Assembly: GCA_047495785.1 (NCBI GenBank)
Contig: JBLDXI010000001.1
Location: forward strand, 3,906,001-3,970,000
Origin: Lepidodermella squamata
Lineage: Eukaryota; Gastrotricha
DNA: 64,000 nucleotides
Direction: 5' to 3'
Positions 1 to 12,161 of this stretch are shown piece after piece. The notes under the pieces were generated by a model. The model had not been told where the DNA came from and did no database searches. It saw only the letters and a list, made by a program, of their open reading frames with translations. Numbering within the stretch: the first letter of the stretch is position 1; the number at the start of each line of letters is the position of its first letter. The position numbers and the translations under genes were made by a program.

Positions 1-166
1 AAAGCACATGTCTAAAAGAGAGAGCATACAAATTTACGCTTCTTAACTTTTTAGAGCAAACGAATTTTTAGAGTTCTGATCTCAGATGCTACTAGTTTGT
101 ACTTGGTCAAAGCTTGATACCCTTCAGCTAAAACCTTTGGGGTGGGAATGTGATTTGCTATCTTAC

Positions 167-2467
167 CTGGTCGTAATCATCTTCCTTCTTCAAGTGGTGA
201 GCAATATAACGAATGGCTTGAACAGTTTTGTAAATCTCCCTCGTCAGCTGAACGCGATGCGGGCCCTCATCCTGGCCAGTCATGTGAAAGCGCTGCCGCA
301 AATTTGCCTTCGTCACGCCACGGTCTATGCCATTATCCTTCCAACCATATCCTTGGTCAACATTCCAGCCATACGTTGGCTGTTGAGAAGCAGGAATGGT
401 ACCGGCTGCATAGGGGTTGTAGTAGATTTCCTCTCGTTTACTTGTCGTACTGCTTCCACTAGACGAACTTCCTTCTCCGGAAGGGTAGGACATCATAAGG
501 AATTTCGGTAGGACTTGAAGGAACACCACTCTGACCCATCGTGGCATAGTGTGAGTCCTCGGAGTTCGAAAGCTCCAGTTTATGATAACGACTGTAACGA
601 CTATAGATATGATGTTGAGGATGAATGTGAACAAGAGGTAGCTGGCGATGAGCGGGATGGTTGTCGACGTAGGCGGCAGGATCTTCTGCAACAGTAGCAG
701 AAACACAACCAGGGCGAGCAAGATAGAAATGGACAGGGTCATCTTTTCGCCAGCATCTGCCGGCAGGTAGAACACGCAGATCGAGAGGAACGAGATCAGC
801 ACGCATGGGATGATCAAATTGACAGTGTAGAACAGAGTCTTGCGGCGGAGCACGATTTTGAAGTCGATTCTCGTTCGGTTTGGTTCGCCGTTTACTCCGA
901 TGATTTTGCGGTGGTACCCAGGGCAGTCGATTACGTCCCAGGTACCGCTGATTACGTAGTCACTGAGATCGACGTACTGAAAGCCATCTTCAAACTCGAG
1001 TTCGACCTGCTCGGCGTTGAAAGTCCATGAGCCGAATTTCATCTCGCACTCTTGTTGATCTGCGACAAATGCAAATTTACAGTAAGATAACATGATGAAA
1101 CCCATTTAAATGCCAGCTTCATTATTCACCCTATCAACCAAGTATTTAGCTGTAACATAAAACATAAAAGGATGGATTTGAATTTTCACCTATATGAGAG
1201 GCATAACTTGGATCTAATTTCCTTTCTAAGTCAATTTTTGGCCGACTGTTCAATGAGGCGATTGAACGCCTAAATAACCTCACTCATCGTGATTTTTCGA
1301 ATTGCGAGTTATCATTCCATCGATTTCTTTTTGATTCAAGCTGTCGACCATGTTCGAGTACGTCAATCAATTAAGAGTTCGGAGAGGGATCTAATCCGAA
1401 TTCACCCGTGATCCAATTTGAATTGTTATCTAAAAAAAGAATTTCTCTTGTTACACAGCGAATAAGACCTAACAATTTCAGACATCTATATCAACTTTCC
1501 TCCGATAGTAAAATGAGACTTTTCTATTCCCTAAGGCTTTTAGTTTTTCCTGAAAAGCCGCCTCGCGAATGGTTAGAAAGATTCTGAACTATTTACCCAA
1601 GAGTAAATTCAATCACTGCCCTTAGCATTTGGATACGGATATGAAAGATCAGTTCTATTTTCACTAACGCTTGAAGGAGAGAGCAAACAGAATACCATAG
1701 CTCGTCTCGGTTTCTAATAAGTTCTTTGAGTGAAAATTGCTTAACGAAATTTCTCTATCATGCCCCGACCCTTCAATCTTTCCACGATCCCCATTTTCGC
1801 TATGACCCCACACTTTCAACAAAAGTAACTCTAGACTATGAGTTGGACTGTCATTTGAGTGTACAACTGAGGTATTTTAAGAGTCAATCGAGGTTATCAG
1901 CAATGGAACGACAAAAATTGAATTTAACTGACCGAAAGGGAAATATTTGACGTCGATGCGGCAGCTCGATTTGTAAATAGCCGGTGGAATAAAGACGACA
2001 GTTTCCGACTCGCCATACAGCAGCACTCTCGACTTGTAAGACACCTCATACTTGCCATCCGCATTGTTGAACAGCACAATATCCGGCTGCCAAACCTTCT
2101 CCGGCGCCATTCGAATAACCGTAATATCGTCAAACTCAGTCGGGTTCCACTTGAGCTGGTAATCAGTCCAACGCATCCTGAGCCATACGTTTGATTTCAT
2201 GACTTGATTCCTCTCATCCACGGTGATGAGCTGAATAAGGGTGAGGCCGAAGCAAATTTTGATGACGTCACTAACATTTCGAGCCGGTCGAATGAGCGGA
2301 TTGTAGGAGTAAAACAGCTTGCTAACCAGTTGAACTTCCTTATCACTGGAGTCAACTGTAAAGAAATCGTTATGAATTTACGTTAAAACTGTCATCATTC
2401 GCTTACCTGAAGTCAAACTGATAGCTAAAATGGCTAATGAAATGAGGTATCGAGTGTAAAACCTCAT
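167..2467 (-). CDS. Nicotinic acetylcholine receptor subunit, non-alpha (UNC-29/beta-like), 3' end off window
   Basis: Subunit of a pentameric, acetylcholine-gated cation channel in the plasma membrane. I join three exons on the minus strand: 2407-2467, 1933-2355 and 167-1060, giving about 459 residues. The start ATG at 2467 opens a signal peptide (MRFYTRYLISLAILAISL). Next come the ligand-binding domain with WLRMRW and a Cys-loop rebuilt across the 1932/1061 junction (CRIDVKYFPFDQQEC, 13 residues between the Cys), then M1, M2 (GEKMTLSISILLALVVFLLL) and M3. The GEK before M2 is typical of cation channels. Loop C lacks the vicinal Cys pair (DCPGYHRK), so this is a non-alpha subunit. The intracellular loop is short with a Ser-rich stretch. 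A donor follows base 167 (CAG/GTAAGA); the M4 exon must lie left of the window or in the first few bases, where I could not place it. It is divergent to the alpha subunit at 5534. Confidence 0.9.
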
Positions 2468-5400
2468 TTTCCCATAAAATGAGACCGATCGATCAATACA
2501 ATTCAAGTTGGCATTCTATGAAATTTTATCAAAATTTGCGTTGGCCAGGGCAGACTAGGAAAAGTTTAAATAGCGCTTAGAGCCTTTAGGCAAAGCGACC
2601 GCCGTTGGTTATTTATTGCCTTTTTTCTAGAACGATATATGGTATAGCTAATTCTATTTTCTCGGCAGTAGTACCATTCCACCGTGATGTTGGTATAGCC
2701 AGTCAGCCAGTCGCCTGGCGTAGCATAGTATAGTGAATCAAGGCGAAAAAGGGACCAGTCGATCTATATCGGAAATAAGGCTGTATGTATGTTGGGAATT
2801 CACAGAGGGGGACGGACACATACACAGACACACGCACACACAATAAGCCAAAATAATAAAAATAATACAAGGAAGAGACGGCTTGGGCGCGCGCGCTAGG
2901 GAGATGAAATGAGCGCGCGCGTTTTGGCAGTTTGTTATGATTACATTTTATTAGGCGATGCCAGCGCGCGCTTAGGAGACAACAGCGCACGCGCGCGCGA
3001 CGAGCGCGTAAATTATTATTACGTTCTTTATTTCCTATTACGCATTATTAGTTTAGCGCGCTATTACGCGTATCGCTAATAAAAATTGCCCACATTATAC
3101 CACCACGGCGCCGTTTGATATCGACGAGGAAAAAAATAACATTAGACACCCGGAAATTGCTATTTTTCAGCGACTGGTCACTTTTTTTAACAATTGACGA
3201 TTTCCGAATTCTAAATTTTGAAGATTTAAGCAGCAATTAGGATAAAGATAAATAGGATAAATGACTCCCAGTGGCATTAAGAAACTGGATTTCGAGTAGG
3301 GTTAAGAGATCAGAGATCGAGGTATAAATAGGGTCAAGTGCGGCAATTCGGACTAGAGCTAAATATGAATATGGGGAAATTCACGTCTAAAATGTGCACA
3401 GTAAGCTTGAATATTCAAAGGAAGCCGTGTACTTAGCTGAGAACAATTTTAGCCGTCATTTCAGCTAATTTTTTGGTTTTTTTTGAAGAAAAAGCGTGAA
3501 CTTAGAAAATCTCAGAAAATCATAGCCAAATCCTTACTTTAAGGTAAAAATATCCGCAACATGTCCATACTTCTGAAGTTGGAATGAACAAAAAAGATAA
3601 AAATAAAATAAAAACTCTAGCCTTATCTCGCTGATTTTCTTAATATCAAATTTATAAAAGGACTGAAATGCTCAAAATTGCCGAAGCCTATCAAATGAAT
3701 ATACTAAAAGTCGAATAATTGGCGAAATTTGGCGAGAATTGTGCGAGAGAGCGCCATTTCAATTCTGAGCCTCGACGTTTTGTGAGTTGATATTTTATTA
3801 ATTTTCTGCAATGTTTCCAGAAATTTCAGAAAATAGTTAATGCGCTGCTCAGAATCCCGCATTTTTGGGCGGGTCCTAATATTCGATATCTCGATTTGAG
3901 GAAAATAAAGGATCCAATAGGAATATTGACTCCTCATCAGCCTCAAATTCTCATTCAATACTGAAAACTACAAAAAATGCCAAACTCATTCCCCTTTCTC
4001 AAATTTCCTTAAGTCCATAATTGGGGCACAAGAGCCATTTTACAACAACTTAAAGCTTAAGTGGGGGAAACCTAACTGCCAGAAAATTTGGCACAATTGT
4101 GTGAAATTTTTCTAAAAATTTCTAAATTTCTAAATTTCTAAAAATAGTGCTCTTACTTTATGGAATCAGCTATCAGCTATCATCTGCTGCCTATTAATTG
4201 AACAGCAAGAAAGGGCAGGACCAGAATACAAGGCCGCTATACTATTTTTGGCCTTGACCCATTCACTATTATATTAACATCATCCATATTTTACGCGCTC
4301 CTTCATTACACACATTTCACTCATTATTGTTATAGCGCCGATGATTGTCAATCGAGGCGTCCAGCGCGACTAGCAAACATGATAGAAAAACGGTCGATTT
4401 GGCAATACACAGCCACGCACAAGCCAATATTTATATAATATTTGCTCACGGCTGGCTGTAAACTGGCCTCACTTAATAACGCCATTATTTTAATTCGTCG
4501 AAAATTTACTATACTCCCTCGAATTATTGCGATATATTTGTTTATGCAATAAAATCTAATTAAAAACGATGACCCCCGCGTTAAATAGCTGCCGGTTATT
4601 TATCAACTGGTCAACGGAGCGTTAATCCGATATGGTACCCAGCAAATCACATCATGTGAACTGCCGCGCTGTCGAGCAATCGAACCGAATTTAGCAGTAC
4701 TAAGTAATGATGAACGCGGCAGCAAATGAGCGTGATAATTCGATCAAATGAAACGCGTACAAAAAAGTGTGCGCATGCGCTGTAATAAAAATGTGACAGC
4801 GCGCACTCGGGTATAAGATAATGAGAAAAAATGTTGGGAGGTTGGTCGAATTTAACAGAATAAAATCGGCGTACAGAAGCGGCGAGAAGCAGAGACTTGA
4901 TTGCTTTACCCCTCATTCACATGCATACACGCATAATAATAAATCTCTGCCACATTTGGCTTGGTATATGGCCCACGAAAATTTTCTCCCGCAATTTATT
5001 ATCTGTAAAAATTGTTTATTTTCAAAATATTTTTACTAGATGCCAAAATCGAACAGCCGCGATTACGGTGTATATAAATTCATAAGGTGCATTTATTGTT
5101 GATTGATGTTAACGTAAACCTTTATATACGAGTGTATGCACGCGTGTGTGCGGTTCAGTTTGATGCGCAACTAATCAAGCGGAACGAGGATCATTTGTAC
5201 GGTATATGTATGTGTATTTATTAGCAAAAAGCAGCGATCGATTATTCAAGGGGCCAAAACATCAAAAATGAGCTGTTATAATTAGATGGTGGCCTGGCTA
5301 CTCTTTTCTTGATTTTGACCGCATGAGAAACCAGCGAATGGTTGTCATTTTTCGCACATTAACATGTGGTAAACATGGCGTGCCCTTTAGTCAATAGCGT

Positions 5401-5533
5401 GAAAAGGATTTCTTTCACTAGTTCTCGTGTCAATAATACGCAGGATCAATTTGAATTATTTATAAAATGACACCAGTCAACAATAGCCGCCAATTTGCAT
5501 TCTCAACCTTTTCATTCCCATTATAATATAGAA
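2468..5533. other. Spacer between divergent receptor genes; alternating GC tracts
   Basis: No gene is seen in these 3 kb. The stretch lies between the start codons of two oppositely transcribed acetylcholine receptor subunits and so must hold both promoters. A CA-rich run at about 2815-2845 is followed at 2887-3010 by several alternating GC/CG tracts separated by short AT-rich spacers. The rest is AT-rich. The ORFs in it are short and lack any recognisable domain. Confidence 0.7.
2887..3010. repeat. Cluster of alternating (GC)n tracts
   Basis: Four runs of alternating purine-pyrimidine GCGCGC lie at about 2887-2897, 2911-2921, 2962-2971 and 2985-3008. The sequence shows the runs directly; that they could adopt left-handed DNA or mark a CpG-rich regulatory site is inference. 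Confidence 0.6.
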
Positions 5534-7553
5534 ATGGCGCGTAATTTTGTGTTATTGACGACGCTGCTAATCCTTCTCGACAATGCCTGCCTCTTTGAGG
5601 CTGCGTCCATCAAGATAATGGGCGGAGTCGACCATGGAAGCTCGTCGTCGAACCGCCACACCAACACGGACTCAAGCCACCGTCGCCAGATTGCGTCAAT
5701 TATGGGAAAACCAGGCCATCAGCGACTCCATTCGGAGCAATCCCTTCAAAGACTGATCACAGAAAAACCGGGTGCCTATCTCTATGCAATGCTGATGAGT
5801 CAGTATAACATTGATGTGTTGCCGGTCAACAGCACAAAATCGTCGGTACAAGTTCGCGTTTTGTTGAAACTGACCCAGTTGGTTGAGGTGGATGAGAAGA
5901 ATCAGATTATGACGACTAATGTGTGGCTAAGGCATGAGTGGTACGATAGTGGTCTGAAATGGAACCCGAAACAGTTTGGAGGCATCGAAACACTCTACAT
6001 TCCTGCGGATGAAATCTGGCTTCCGGATACCATCCTCTATAATAAGTACGTTCTTTTTTCAAAAGTAATCCTCGGCTGTGGGAACACTCCTTTCCTTTCC
6101 TTTCCTTTCCTTTCAAAACAACTACGCTCTTCGTTTTGTTTTTCAGCGCGGATGGAGACTACCAAATCACAATTCAGACCAAAGTTGAGGTTCGTTACGA
6201 TGGATTGGTTGTTTGGGAACCACCAGCCATTTATAAATCCTTCTGCGCTATCGATGTCGAATTTTTCCCGTACGATGCTCAACTGTGCGAAATGAAATTC
6301 GGCCCGTGGACTTTCGACGTTTCTAAAGTCGACTACTACCTCCTCAATTCTGCTGGGAACATTACTTCACATGATGAAATGGCCGTTGATATGTCTGGTA
6401 AGATCATTTAGACTAAACATTTCACTTGGGATCTTACAATTCATGTTTAGGTTTCTATGAATCTGTTGAATGGGACATCTTGAAAATTTCTGGAGCCCGC
6501 CGGGATTTTCAGTACCCATGTTGCGAGGAGAAATACGTCGATATCACCTACAACTTCACTATTCGACGCAAAACTCTGTTTTACACAATCAACCTTATCA
6601 TACCCTGTGTCAGCATTTCGTTCCTAACAGTACTCGTTTTCTACCTACCATGCCAATCAGGTGAGAAAATCGCACTCAGCATTTCGACTCTCCTATCCCT
6701 GACATGGTTCATCCTATTGCTGTCTGAAATTATCCCGCCAACTTCTGGTGCTCTTCCTTTGATGGGGAAGTATTTGCTATTCACAATGGTTCTAGTCACA
6801 ATGTCTATCGCGGTAACAGTTCTAGTCCTTTACCATCATTTCCGGCATCCTTATGCCTACGCAATGCCCTATTGGGTCCGATATGTATTCCTGGACGTTC
6901 TGCCTAAACTCATGTTCTTCCAAACAATATTCAACGACCAACAGTTACGAAACGCTGGCTCGGACGAGCAGGAAAATTTGAAGAAAACCAGCCACTGGAG
7001 TCGAAATAGCAGTATTTACAACCAACTGCTCAGAAAAAATGAGACGGATGGCTACTCAGACTCTATATTCGATTCTAGCTTGACAAACTCCACTGCTATG
7101 GGCACTCCATCACCTTCAACTTATCGCAATGGATTCCGTTGCGGGAACCGACCCGCAAGCAGCAGTGAGATGATTAGGATGAGATATGGGGCCCTTTTAT
7201 CCTGCCACGAGGAGGGCGAGTTCATTATAAAAGAGGCCATCCCGGCAATTGATCAATATATTGACCTACCCGAAGTGAAAGAAGCCATCAGATGCATCCA
7301 TTTCATCTCTCGTCGCTACAGAGCTGGTAACATTGATGCCAAGATGAAAGGCGACTGGGAGGCGGTTTCAAGAGTGTTGGATCGATTTTTCCTGATCATT
7401 TTCTCGGCGGCCTCTACCCTAGGGACTCTTGCGATCTTGCTGATGGCACCGAGCTTGTACGACCCAACTCCAGCCCTGGAAGCATCTGATCCTCGCGAAA
7501 TTGATTTGACTTTTCAGGAGGTCTTCAATTTTACTGAATCTTACAGTGGCTGA
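5534..7553 (+). CDS. Nicotinic acetylcholine receptor subunit, alpha type (UNC-38/UNC-63-like)
   Basis: Agonist-binding subunit of an acetylcholine-gated cation channel. Exons 5534-6045, 6147-6397 and 6451-7553 join to 621 residues; the junction TAT-AAT-AA/C-GCG restores the family motif YNNADG. I start at the ATG at 5534, which opens a signal peptide (MARNFVLLTTLLILLDNACL), rather than at an upstream in-frame ATG at 5495. A Ser/His-rich segment of about 50 residues precedes the ligand-binding domain, longer than usual. The Cys-loop is CAIDVEFFPYDAQLC. Loop C carries the vicinal Cys pair (YPCCEEKY), which defines an alpha subunit. M1-M3 and M4 are all in exon 3; M2 has GEK, as in cation channels. 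Intron 1 contains a TTTCC microsatellite. An acceptor-like ATATAG ends two bases before the ATG. It may co-assemble with the neighbouring non-alpha subunit; that is inference. Confidence 0.93.
6089..6115 (+). repeat. TTTCC pentanucleotide microsatellite in receptor intron 1
   Basis: About five tandem copies of CTTTC lie in the 101-bp first intron of the alpha receptor gene, in the pyrimidine-rich region before the acceptor at 6146. Confidence 0.8.
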
Positions 7554-7719
7554 ATGATGATGATCTCTATCGTATGAATTGTGCTGATTGATCTCTCAAA
7601 AAATCTGTCTATTCTGTAGTAAAATGTGTGGTGTCAAAGAAAAGTGAGAATTTTCGATCGTTGAATTTATTCCTGATAGACAACGCCTACACCTTCAGTC
7701 TAGCGTGATAACTAGGCAA

Positions 7720-9574
7720 TTAGGCTTGATCGACCTCCCAAACATGGCCGCGGATGCTGGAGCCATCGATACTTCCCTTTGAGATTTCGCGCCAGGTTAG
7801 AGCAGCCAAGAAACGGCGACCCTCCGATTTTTCGCAAGGATTAGCAGGGTAGACGATCCATTGACCGGTGTGCTGGTTGCAGTGGATATGACCCTTCTTA
7901 GCAGCCTGATAGCCGTCATTGCAAACCAATTGAGGACCAAATTTAAGGCCCCTTTGAACTTTCTCAATACGACCATTCGCGATTGTCGGAAGGGGTCCAC
8001 AAGTCTTGGCTTTTGGGGATATATTTAGATTTGAAAATAATCAGGACGGTCAACCTACCGTCCTTAACGCATTTCGCCTGAACTTGCCATTTGCCAGTTC
8101 TGTCGCAAATGAGACCGCCATTGCCTTCCTTACGGTAGCCAACGTTGCAGAGAATGTCAAATTTAGCATTAGCCTCGATCTTAGCATCGCGGCCGCGGTT
8201 CACCAGACTCCTCGGCTGGGCAAGGTAACCATTAGGAATTCGGGGCATAGCATCGTTCGAACAAGCTTTTCAACACATTCAACAAATGCTAATGAATTCA
8301 AGAAAACACTAACCAACACGTTCACAGAGTGAGCCAACAACCCAAGAGCCGTTTGAGGCGCAGTAGACGCCATTGAAGCCAACTCGATTGTGTAGATCAT
8401 CGCAGATAACCAGAGCACGAGATCCAATTGTGTTATTGACCTTGTTGTTGGCGAAAACAACTCGAGCGTTCCTGACGGTTGGCACAGATCCTGTACAGGA
8501 AACACGGACGCATCGTGAGCTGAATTCCCACTGGCCGTTATCATTGCAGCGGAGATCACTGTCAGCCTTGCCTTCGAGGCGGTAACCTTCATCGCAGGTT
8601 ACTTCGAAACTGAAACCGGATTCGATTTGAGTTGATTCTGACTTCAACTGGCGTGAGGTGTATTTGGTACCATTTCGGACCCTGAGAGCGCCATTAGGAA
8701 CATCAGGGATCTTGTTATTAGGACAAGCTGGAAAAGCGTTGATTTACTCTTCAATATAATTCCAGGAGGATATTGAATTTATAAGGGTTAACCAAACACT
8801 TTTCTCAGTATCTGAATCCACCCGAATGAAGATAACTTACTGATCCTTTCGCATCGGCTGTTGACAGACCACTTGCCATTGTTCTCGCAAACGACAGAGC
8901 CGGCCGCATGTTCTTTGAACCCCTTGTTGCAGGCGACCTTGGCACGTGCTTGAACGTTATTTAAAGCGCGACCATCAGTCCAAGTAACCTGGCCATTAGC
9001 AACGACGGGCGAGCCCTCGCAAGTGACTGGAAATACGAGTAATGATATAATCCTGAATGATGAATGATGAATGATGACAAGACTTACCTTCCTTCACGCA
9101 CTTGGTGTGAAGTGTCCATTTGCCCTTGTTGCATGTCAAACCTCCAACACCTTCGCCCTTGAAGCCCTTGTTGCAGATGACGCTGAGCTTCGAGCCATCT
9201 TCAAACATCGCAACACCAGCCGCTCTTCCCTTTCCGTTTCCAGTGGACGAAGTGCTAACCATGCCATTAGATACCTCGGGCATTTCAAGATTCGAGCAGG
9301 TTGTCCTTGGTGGTTCGCATTTCGATGCCAAGATCCATTTGCCCTCGTCACATTTCAGACCACCACTGCCAACCCGTTCGAAGCCCTCATCACAAACGAC
9401 CTCCATGCTCGAGCCGGATTCAAATTTGACGACAGAAGAACTCCGGCCGACTGGCGTTTTGGTTCGAAGCTTTCCATTAGCTATTTCAGGCATTTCGGTA
9501 TTCGTACATTCTTGACCATAGGTAACTCCGATAGTTACTAAAAGCGTTAGAACTGCTCCGTAAGAAACTATCAT
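7720..9574 (-). CDS. Secreted protein with seven sushi (CCP) modules
   Basis: Five exons on minus (9088-9574, 8841-9026, 8314-8727, 8059-8265, 7720-8009) join to 527 residues. All introns are phase 1, as usual for shuffled extracellular modules. The start is the ATG at 9574 with signal peptide MIVSYGAVLTLLVTIGVTYG; the frame is open to a GTG at 9598 but that is no start. Seven modules follow, each with four Cys and the sushi pattern (C..MP...NG....G......C..G......C..GKW....C). There is no transmembrane segment, so secretion is likely; the ligand is unknown. The acceptors of exons 4 and 5 both read AAAAG, unusually purine-rich, so those two junctions are the least sure, although frame and module spacing require them. 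It lies 129 bp downstream of B3GALT6 on the same strand and ends 166 bp from the convergent receptor gene. Confidence 0.88.
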
Positions 9575-9597
9575 TTTTCCAGAATTGATCTCAAACA

Positions 9598-9606
9598 CTA
9601 AATGGT
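9598..9606 (-). promoter_or_regulatory. Splice-acceptor-like site before sushi gene start
   Basis: On minus, CCACCATTTAG ends at 9598, 23 bases before the ATG at 9574 and in the short gap after B3GALT6. No upstream 5' UTR exon fits in the gap, so a trans-splice acceptor is a reasonable inference. Confidence 0.4.
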
Positions 9607-9698
9607 GGTGACTATGAACTACGCCTTTTCAACAGCTCTACCCTGCGTGATACGCATCAGAAATTACAAAGACTCGACACGGCGTGATGAAAATAAAT

Positions 9699-9704
9699 TT
9701 TATT
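9699..9704 (-). terminator. Poly(A) signal AATAAA overlapping the B3GALT6 stop
   Basis: The minus strand reads TGAATAAA: the last base of the TGA stop of B3GALT6 is the first base of AATAAA. The next gene's ATG is 125 bases further on, so the 3' UTR must be very short if this signal is used. Confidence 0.5.
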
Positions 9705-10773
9705 CAAAATTCAGAGAATTTGTTGCAACAGATGTAGGGCAGTACGCGCCAGTCATAGGTATAAGCCTGGCGGCGGGTGTACTCTTCTTCAGAACAGATT
9801 TCTCGGCCTGAAGTTTCGGCGAATTTCTTGAACATCACCAGGAGTTCTTCCCGCGTATGGGAGTGTGAGATCAGATAGCTATTTCGACATCCTCGGGAAA
9901 TGTATTCGGCGTTAAATCGCTTATCATGAATTCTTTTGACCTTCAATGAACTCAGCCAGAATCCTATGTTGGTATCTTCGTTGATGAATACTCTAAGTAG
10001 ATCAGCATTCCTTCCGATATAATTGACGGAGGCATAAGACAGGATATATCCACCTCCTCCGGCGTACTATAAGGAAAGACGAATGGTTATTTAAAAATAC
10101 AGTTTGCATAAAAAATTACCGGTTGGTATGTATCACAGTCATTCCAGTCTGGATCAGCCCACTTTCCAGTTTTGTAAATCATTTGAGATCCCATGAAGTA
10201 ACCGAGGTAGACATATGTCTCATTCTTAACATCATCCTCCTGAAGTCGCTCGACCAAAGATGCGACGTGAAAAAATGAGTCCGTATCAGTTTTCAGCAGA
10301 TATTCAAATTCCTCTCCGTTTTGCTCTGAGACCAATTGTGAATAAGCTTTCAACATCTTAGCTGCCAGATTTTCATAGCTATCAATGACTTCATTGAGTA
10401 AAAGAAGATCGTTGTAGACTTGAGATTCGTTTTCCAATTCTAGATTGAGTTCTGCAGACAAATCTTTGGTACCGATGACGAAGTAATGTCTCACCGTCTT
10501 GTCGGCTATTCTATGAAGTTGAGCCTCGGTAATCACTTCTCGATAGTTGAGCCAAGCCTTGCGGACTTGATTTCGACCGATCACATCTTCAGGAGCTGAT
10601 GGAATAACAATCAGTAAAAAGGTCTTTGAAGGCTTTGCTTTGAAGCTGAAACTGCAGTTGTTCCCGCTGGAACAGCACGATATGACGATGGCTGATACGG
10701 CGAGGACAAAGGCCCATCGATTAGCGAGAAAGTATTCGATGCATTTTTGACCGAGATTACGCAAGTTGAACAT
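9704..10773 (-). CDS. B3GALT6: Beta-1,3-galactosyltransferase 6 (galactosyltransferase II)
   Basis: Type II Golgi enzyme that adds the second galactose to the glycosaminoglycan-protein linker tetrasaccharide; the nematode orthologue is known as SQV-2. Two exons on minus, 10120-10773 and 9704-10066, split by a 53-bp phase-0 intron, give 338 residues. Residues about 20-35 form a signal anchor. The metal-binding DxD is DTD at 163-165. The C-terminal exon carries the family signatures YAGGGGYILS and then HDKRFNAEYISRGC, which match B3GALT6 rather than other beta-3-galactosyltransferases. The length is normal for the family. It is divergent to the threonine dehydrogenase gene with 115 bp between the starts, and the sushi gene follows it closely on the same strand, an operon-like layout. 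Confidence 0.92.
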
Positions 10774-10888
10774 CCAGTCCTTATCTATTGAGGTTTTATC
10801 GTTCTAAAGATGATAAGAAGTCAGCTTAATTGTAAAACAATCTTGGTAAAAAATTAATTAGCTCAGTAGGTTTTTACAAAACAGATAA
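10774..10888. promoter_or_regulatory. 115-bp divergent start region B3GALT6 / TDH
   Basis: These bases separate the two start codons of oppositely transcribed genes. On minus a CATCTTTAG lies about 35 bases before the B3GALT6 ATG; on plus TTTTTACAAAACAG ends four bases before the TDH ATG. Both look like splice acceptors. The space is too short for two separate full promoters, so a shared bidirectional one is inferred. Confidence 0.55.
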
Positions 10889-11883
10889 ATGTCTCCTAAA
10901 ATTCTAGTAACAGGTAAGAGTCCTTTTTCAGCAATAAAACTTTACAGCAATGTTTTACAGGAGGGAATGGGATGCTGGGGAGTTTTTTGGTAAGGATCCT
11001 ACGCCAAAAATATGGTCAAGACAACGTCGTAGCCGCCGATATCCGCCGGGAAGGGGCCAGTCCTGTCTCAGACCCCTTCGAGTTTTGCGATGTCTGTAAG
11101 ATTGACCAACTGGATAAAGTGGTTGGTGACCACAAAATCGAGTGGGTCATCAACATGTGCGCAATCCTTAGCGTAGCAGGCGAGAATAACCCGCAATTGG
11201 CGATCCAAGTCAACATGGTCGGTTTTCAAAACTTAATGGAAGTTGCAAGGAAGTATAAACTACGGGTCTTCAGTCCGTCCGCCACTGCAGCTTTTGGACC
11301 ATCTACTCCTAAAGAAATGACGCCTGATTTGACCATCATGAGACCGACTAATATCTACGGAGTAACCAAGGTCCATAACGAATTGGTCGGGGAGTATTAT
11401 CACCACAAGTATGGGGTCGATTTCCGCTGCCTTCGATTCCCGTCAATCATAACTGATGAAGGGGAAGGTCGAGGTAGGGTCATTGATTATATTGTTGAAA
11501 TCTTCGTCCAAGCCCTGACGACTGGAAGCTACACATGTGACGTGGCTGAAGATGCTAGGCTTCCTTTCCTCTACTTACAAGACTGCATCGAAGGGACAGT
11601 TAAATTCATGGAAGCCCCTGCTGAGTTGCTGAAACAGCGGACATATAATATTACGGCGCTAAGTATTACGCCCGGTGAGATCGCAAAGCAGATTTTGCGA
11701 CATATCCCAAATTTCAAGATTGACTACGCCCCTGATCCGGTTAAAATGGCTATCATCAATACACTGCCGGTTTCTTTCGATGATTCAAATGCTCGTAGAG
11801 ACTGGCATTGGTCACCTAAATATGGTCTGGAGGAAGTTGTTGACGAAATGATCGCACGACTGAAAGTTAAACTAGGCAAGTAG
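10889..11883 (+). CDS. TDH: L-threonine 3-dehydrogenase (SDR type)
   Basis: NAD-dependent oxidation of L-threonine to 2-amino-3-ketobutyrate, the first step of mitochondrial threonine breakdown to glycine and acetyl-CoA. Exons 10889-10913 and 10961-11883 with a 47-bp intron give 315 residues; the short first exon (MSPKILVTG) completes the Rossmann motif GGNGMLG at 9-15. The active-site Tyr and Lys of extended short-chain dehydrogenases are in YGVTK (Y141, K145). Other family marks are NMCAILS and the SPSATAAFGP region. No clear mitochondrial presequence is visible before the Rossmann strand; a longer start is not possible in this short leader unless a further upstream exon exists. A poly(A) signal lies at 12120 just before the next gene. 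Confidence 0.9.
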
Positions 11884-12119
11884 GAATTTAGAGCATTGAA
11901 GGAAAAATACAAACTGCTTGCTGCCATTCTCATTTTATTTCATGCTAAATGAAAGAAATAGCCACTCGCCACTCGCCACGCTTATCAACCGTATACTTGC
12001 TTTCAGCACTCATGAAAGGAAAATTCCCCCAGCTGAGCCATTGATGTTATTAATGCGAATTAATGAGTTCATTCATCATTTTGAAAAACTCGGAACACTG
12101 ATACCAAAGTGAGAATTAA

Positions 12120-12125
12120 AATAAA
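12120..12125 (+). terminator. Poly(A) signal AATAAA after TDH
   Basis: AATAAA lies 237 bp after the TDH stop and only 36 bp before the start codon of the next gene on the same strand. TTAACGCAG then ends about 27 bases before that ATG. Confidence 0.45.
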
Positions 12126-12161
12126 TTAACGCAGGCGTGCTACATACAACGCTTTATCTTG

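Noticed and set aside
1-166. Acceptor-like TTTTAG at about 12-17 (minus) as start of the M4 exon of the non-alpha receptor
   Set aside because: Only 11 bases follow inside the window and the phase-0 reading does not resemble the family sequence before M4, so I could not support it.
9071-9541. Long plus-strand open frames opposite the sushi gene
   Set aside because: They mirror repeated sushi codons on the other strand; the minus strand carries the Cys pattern and splice sites.
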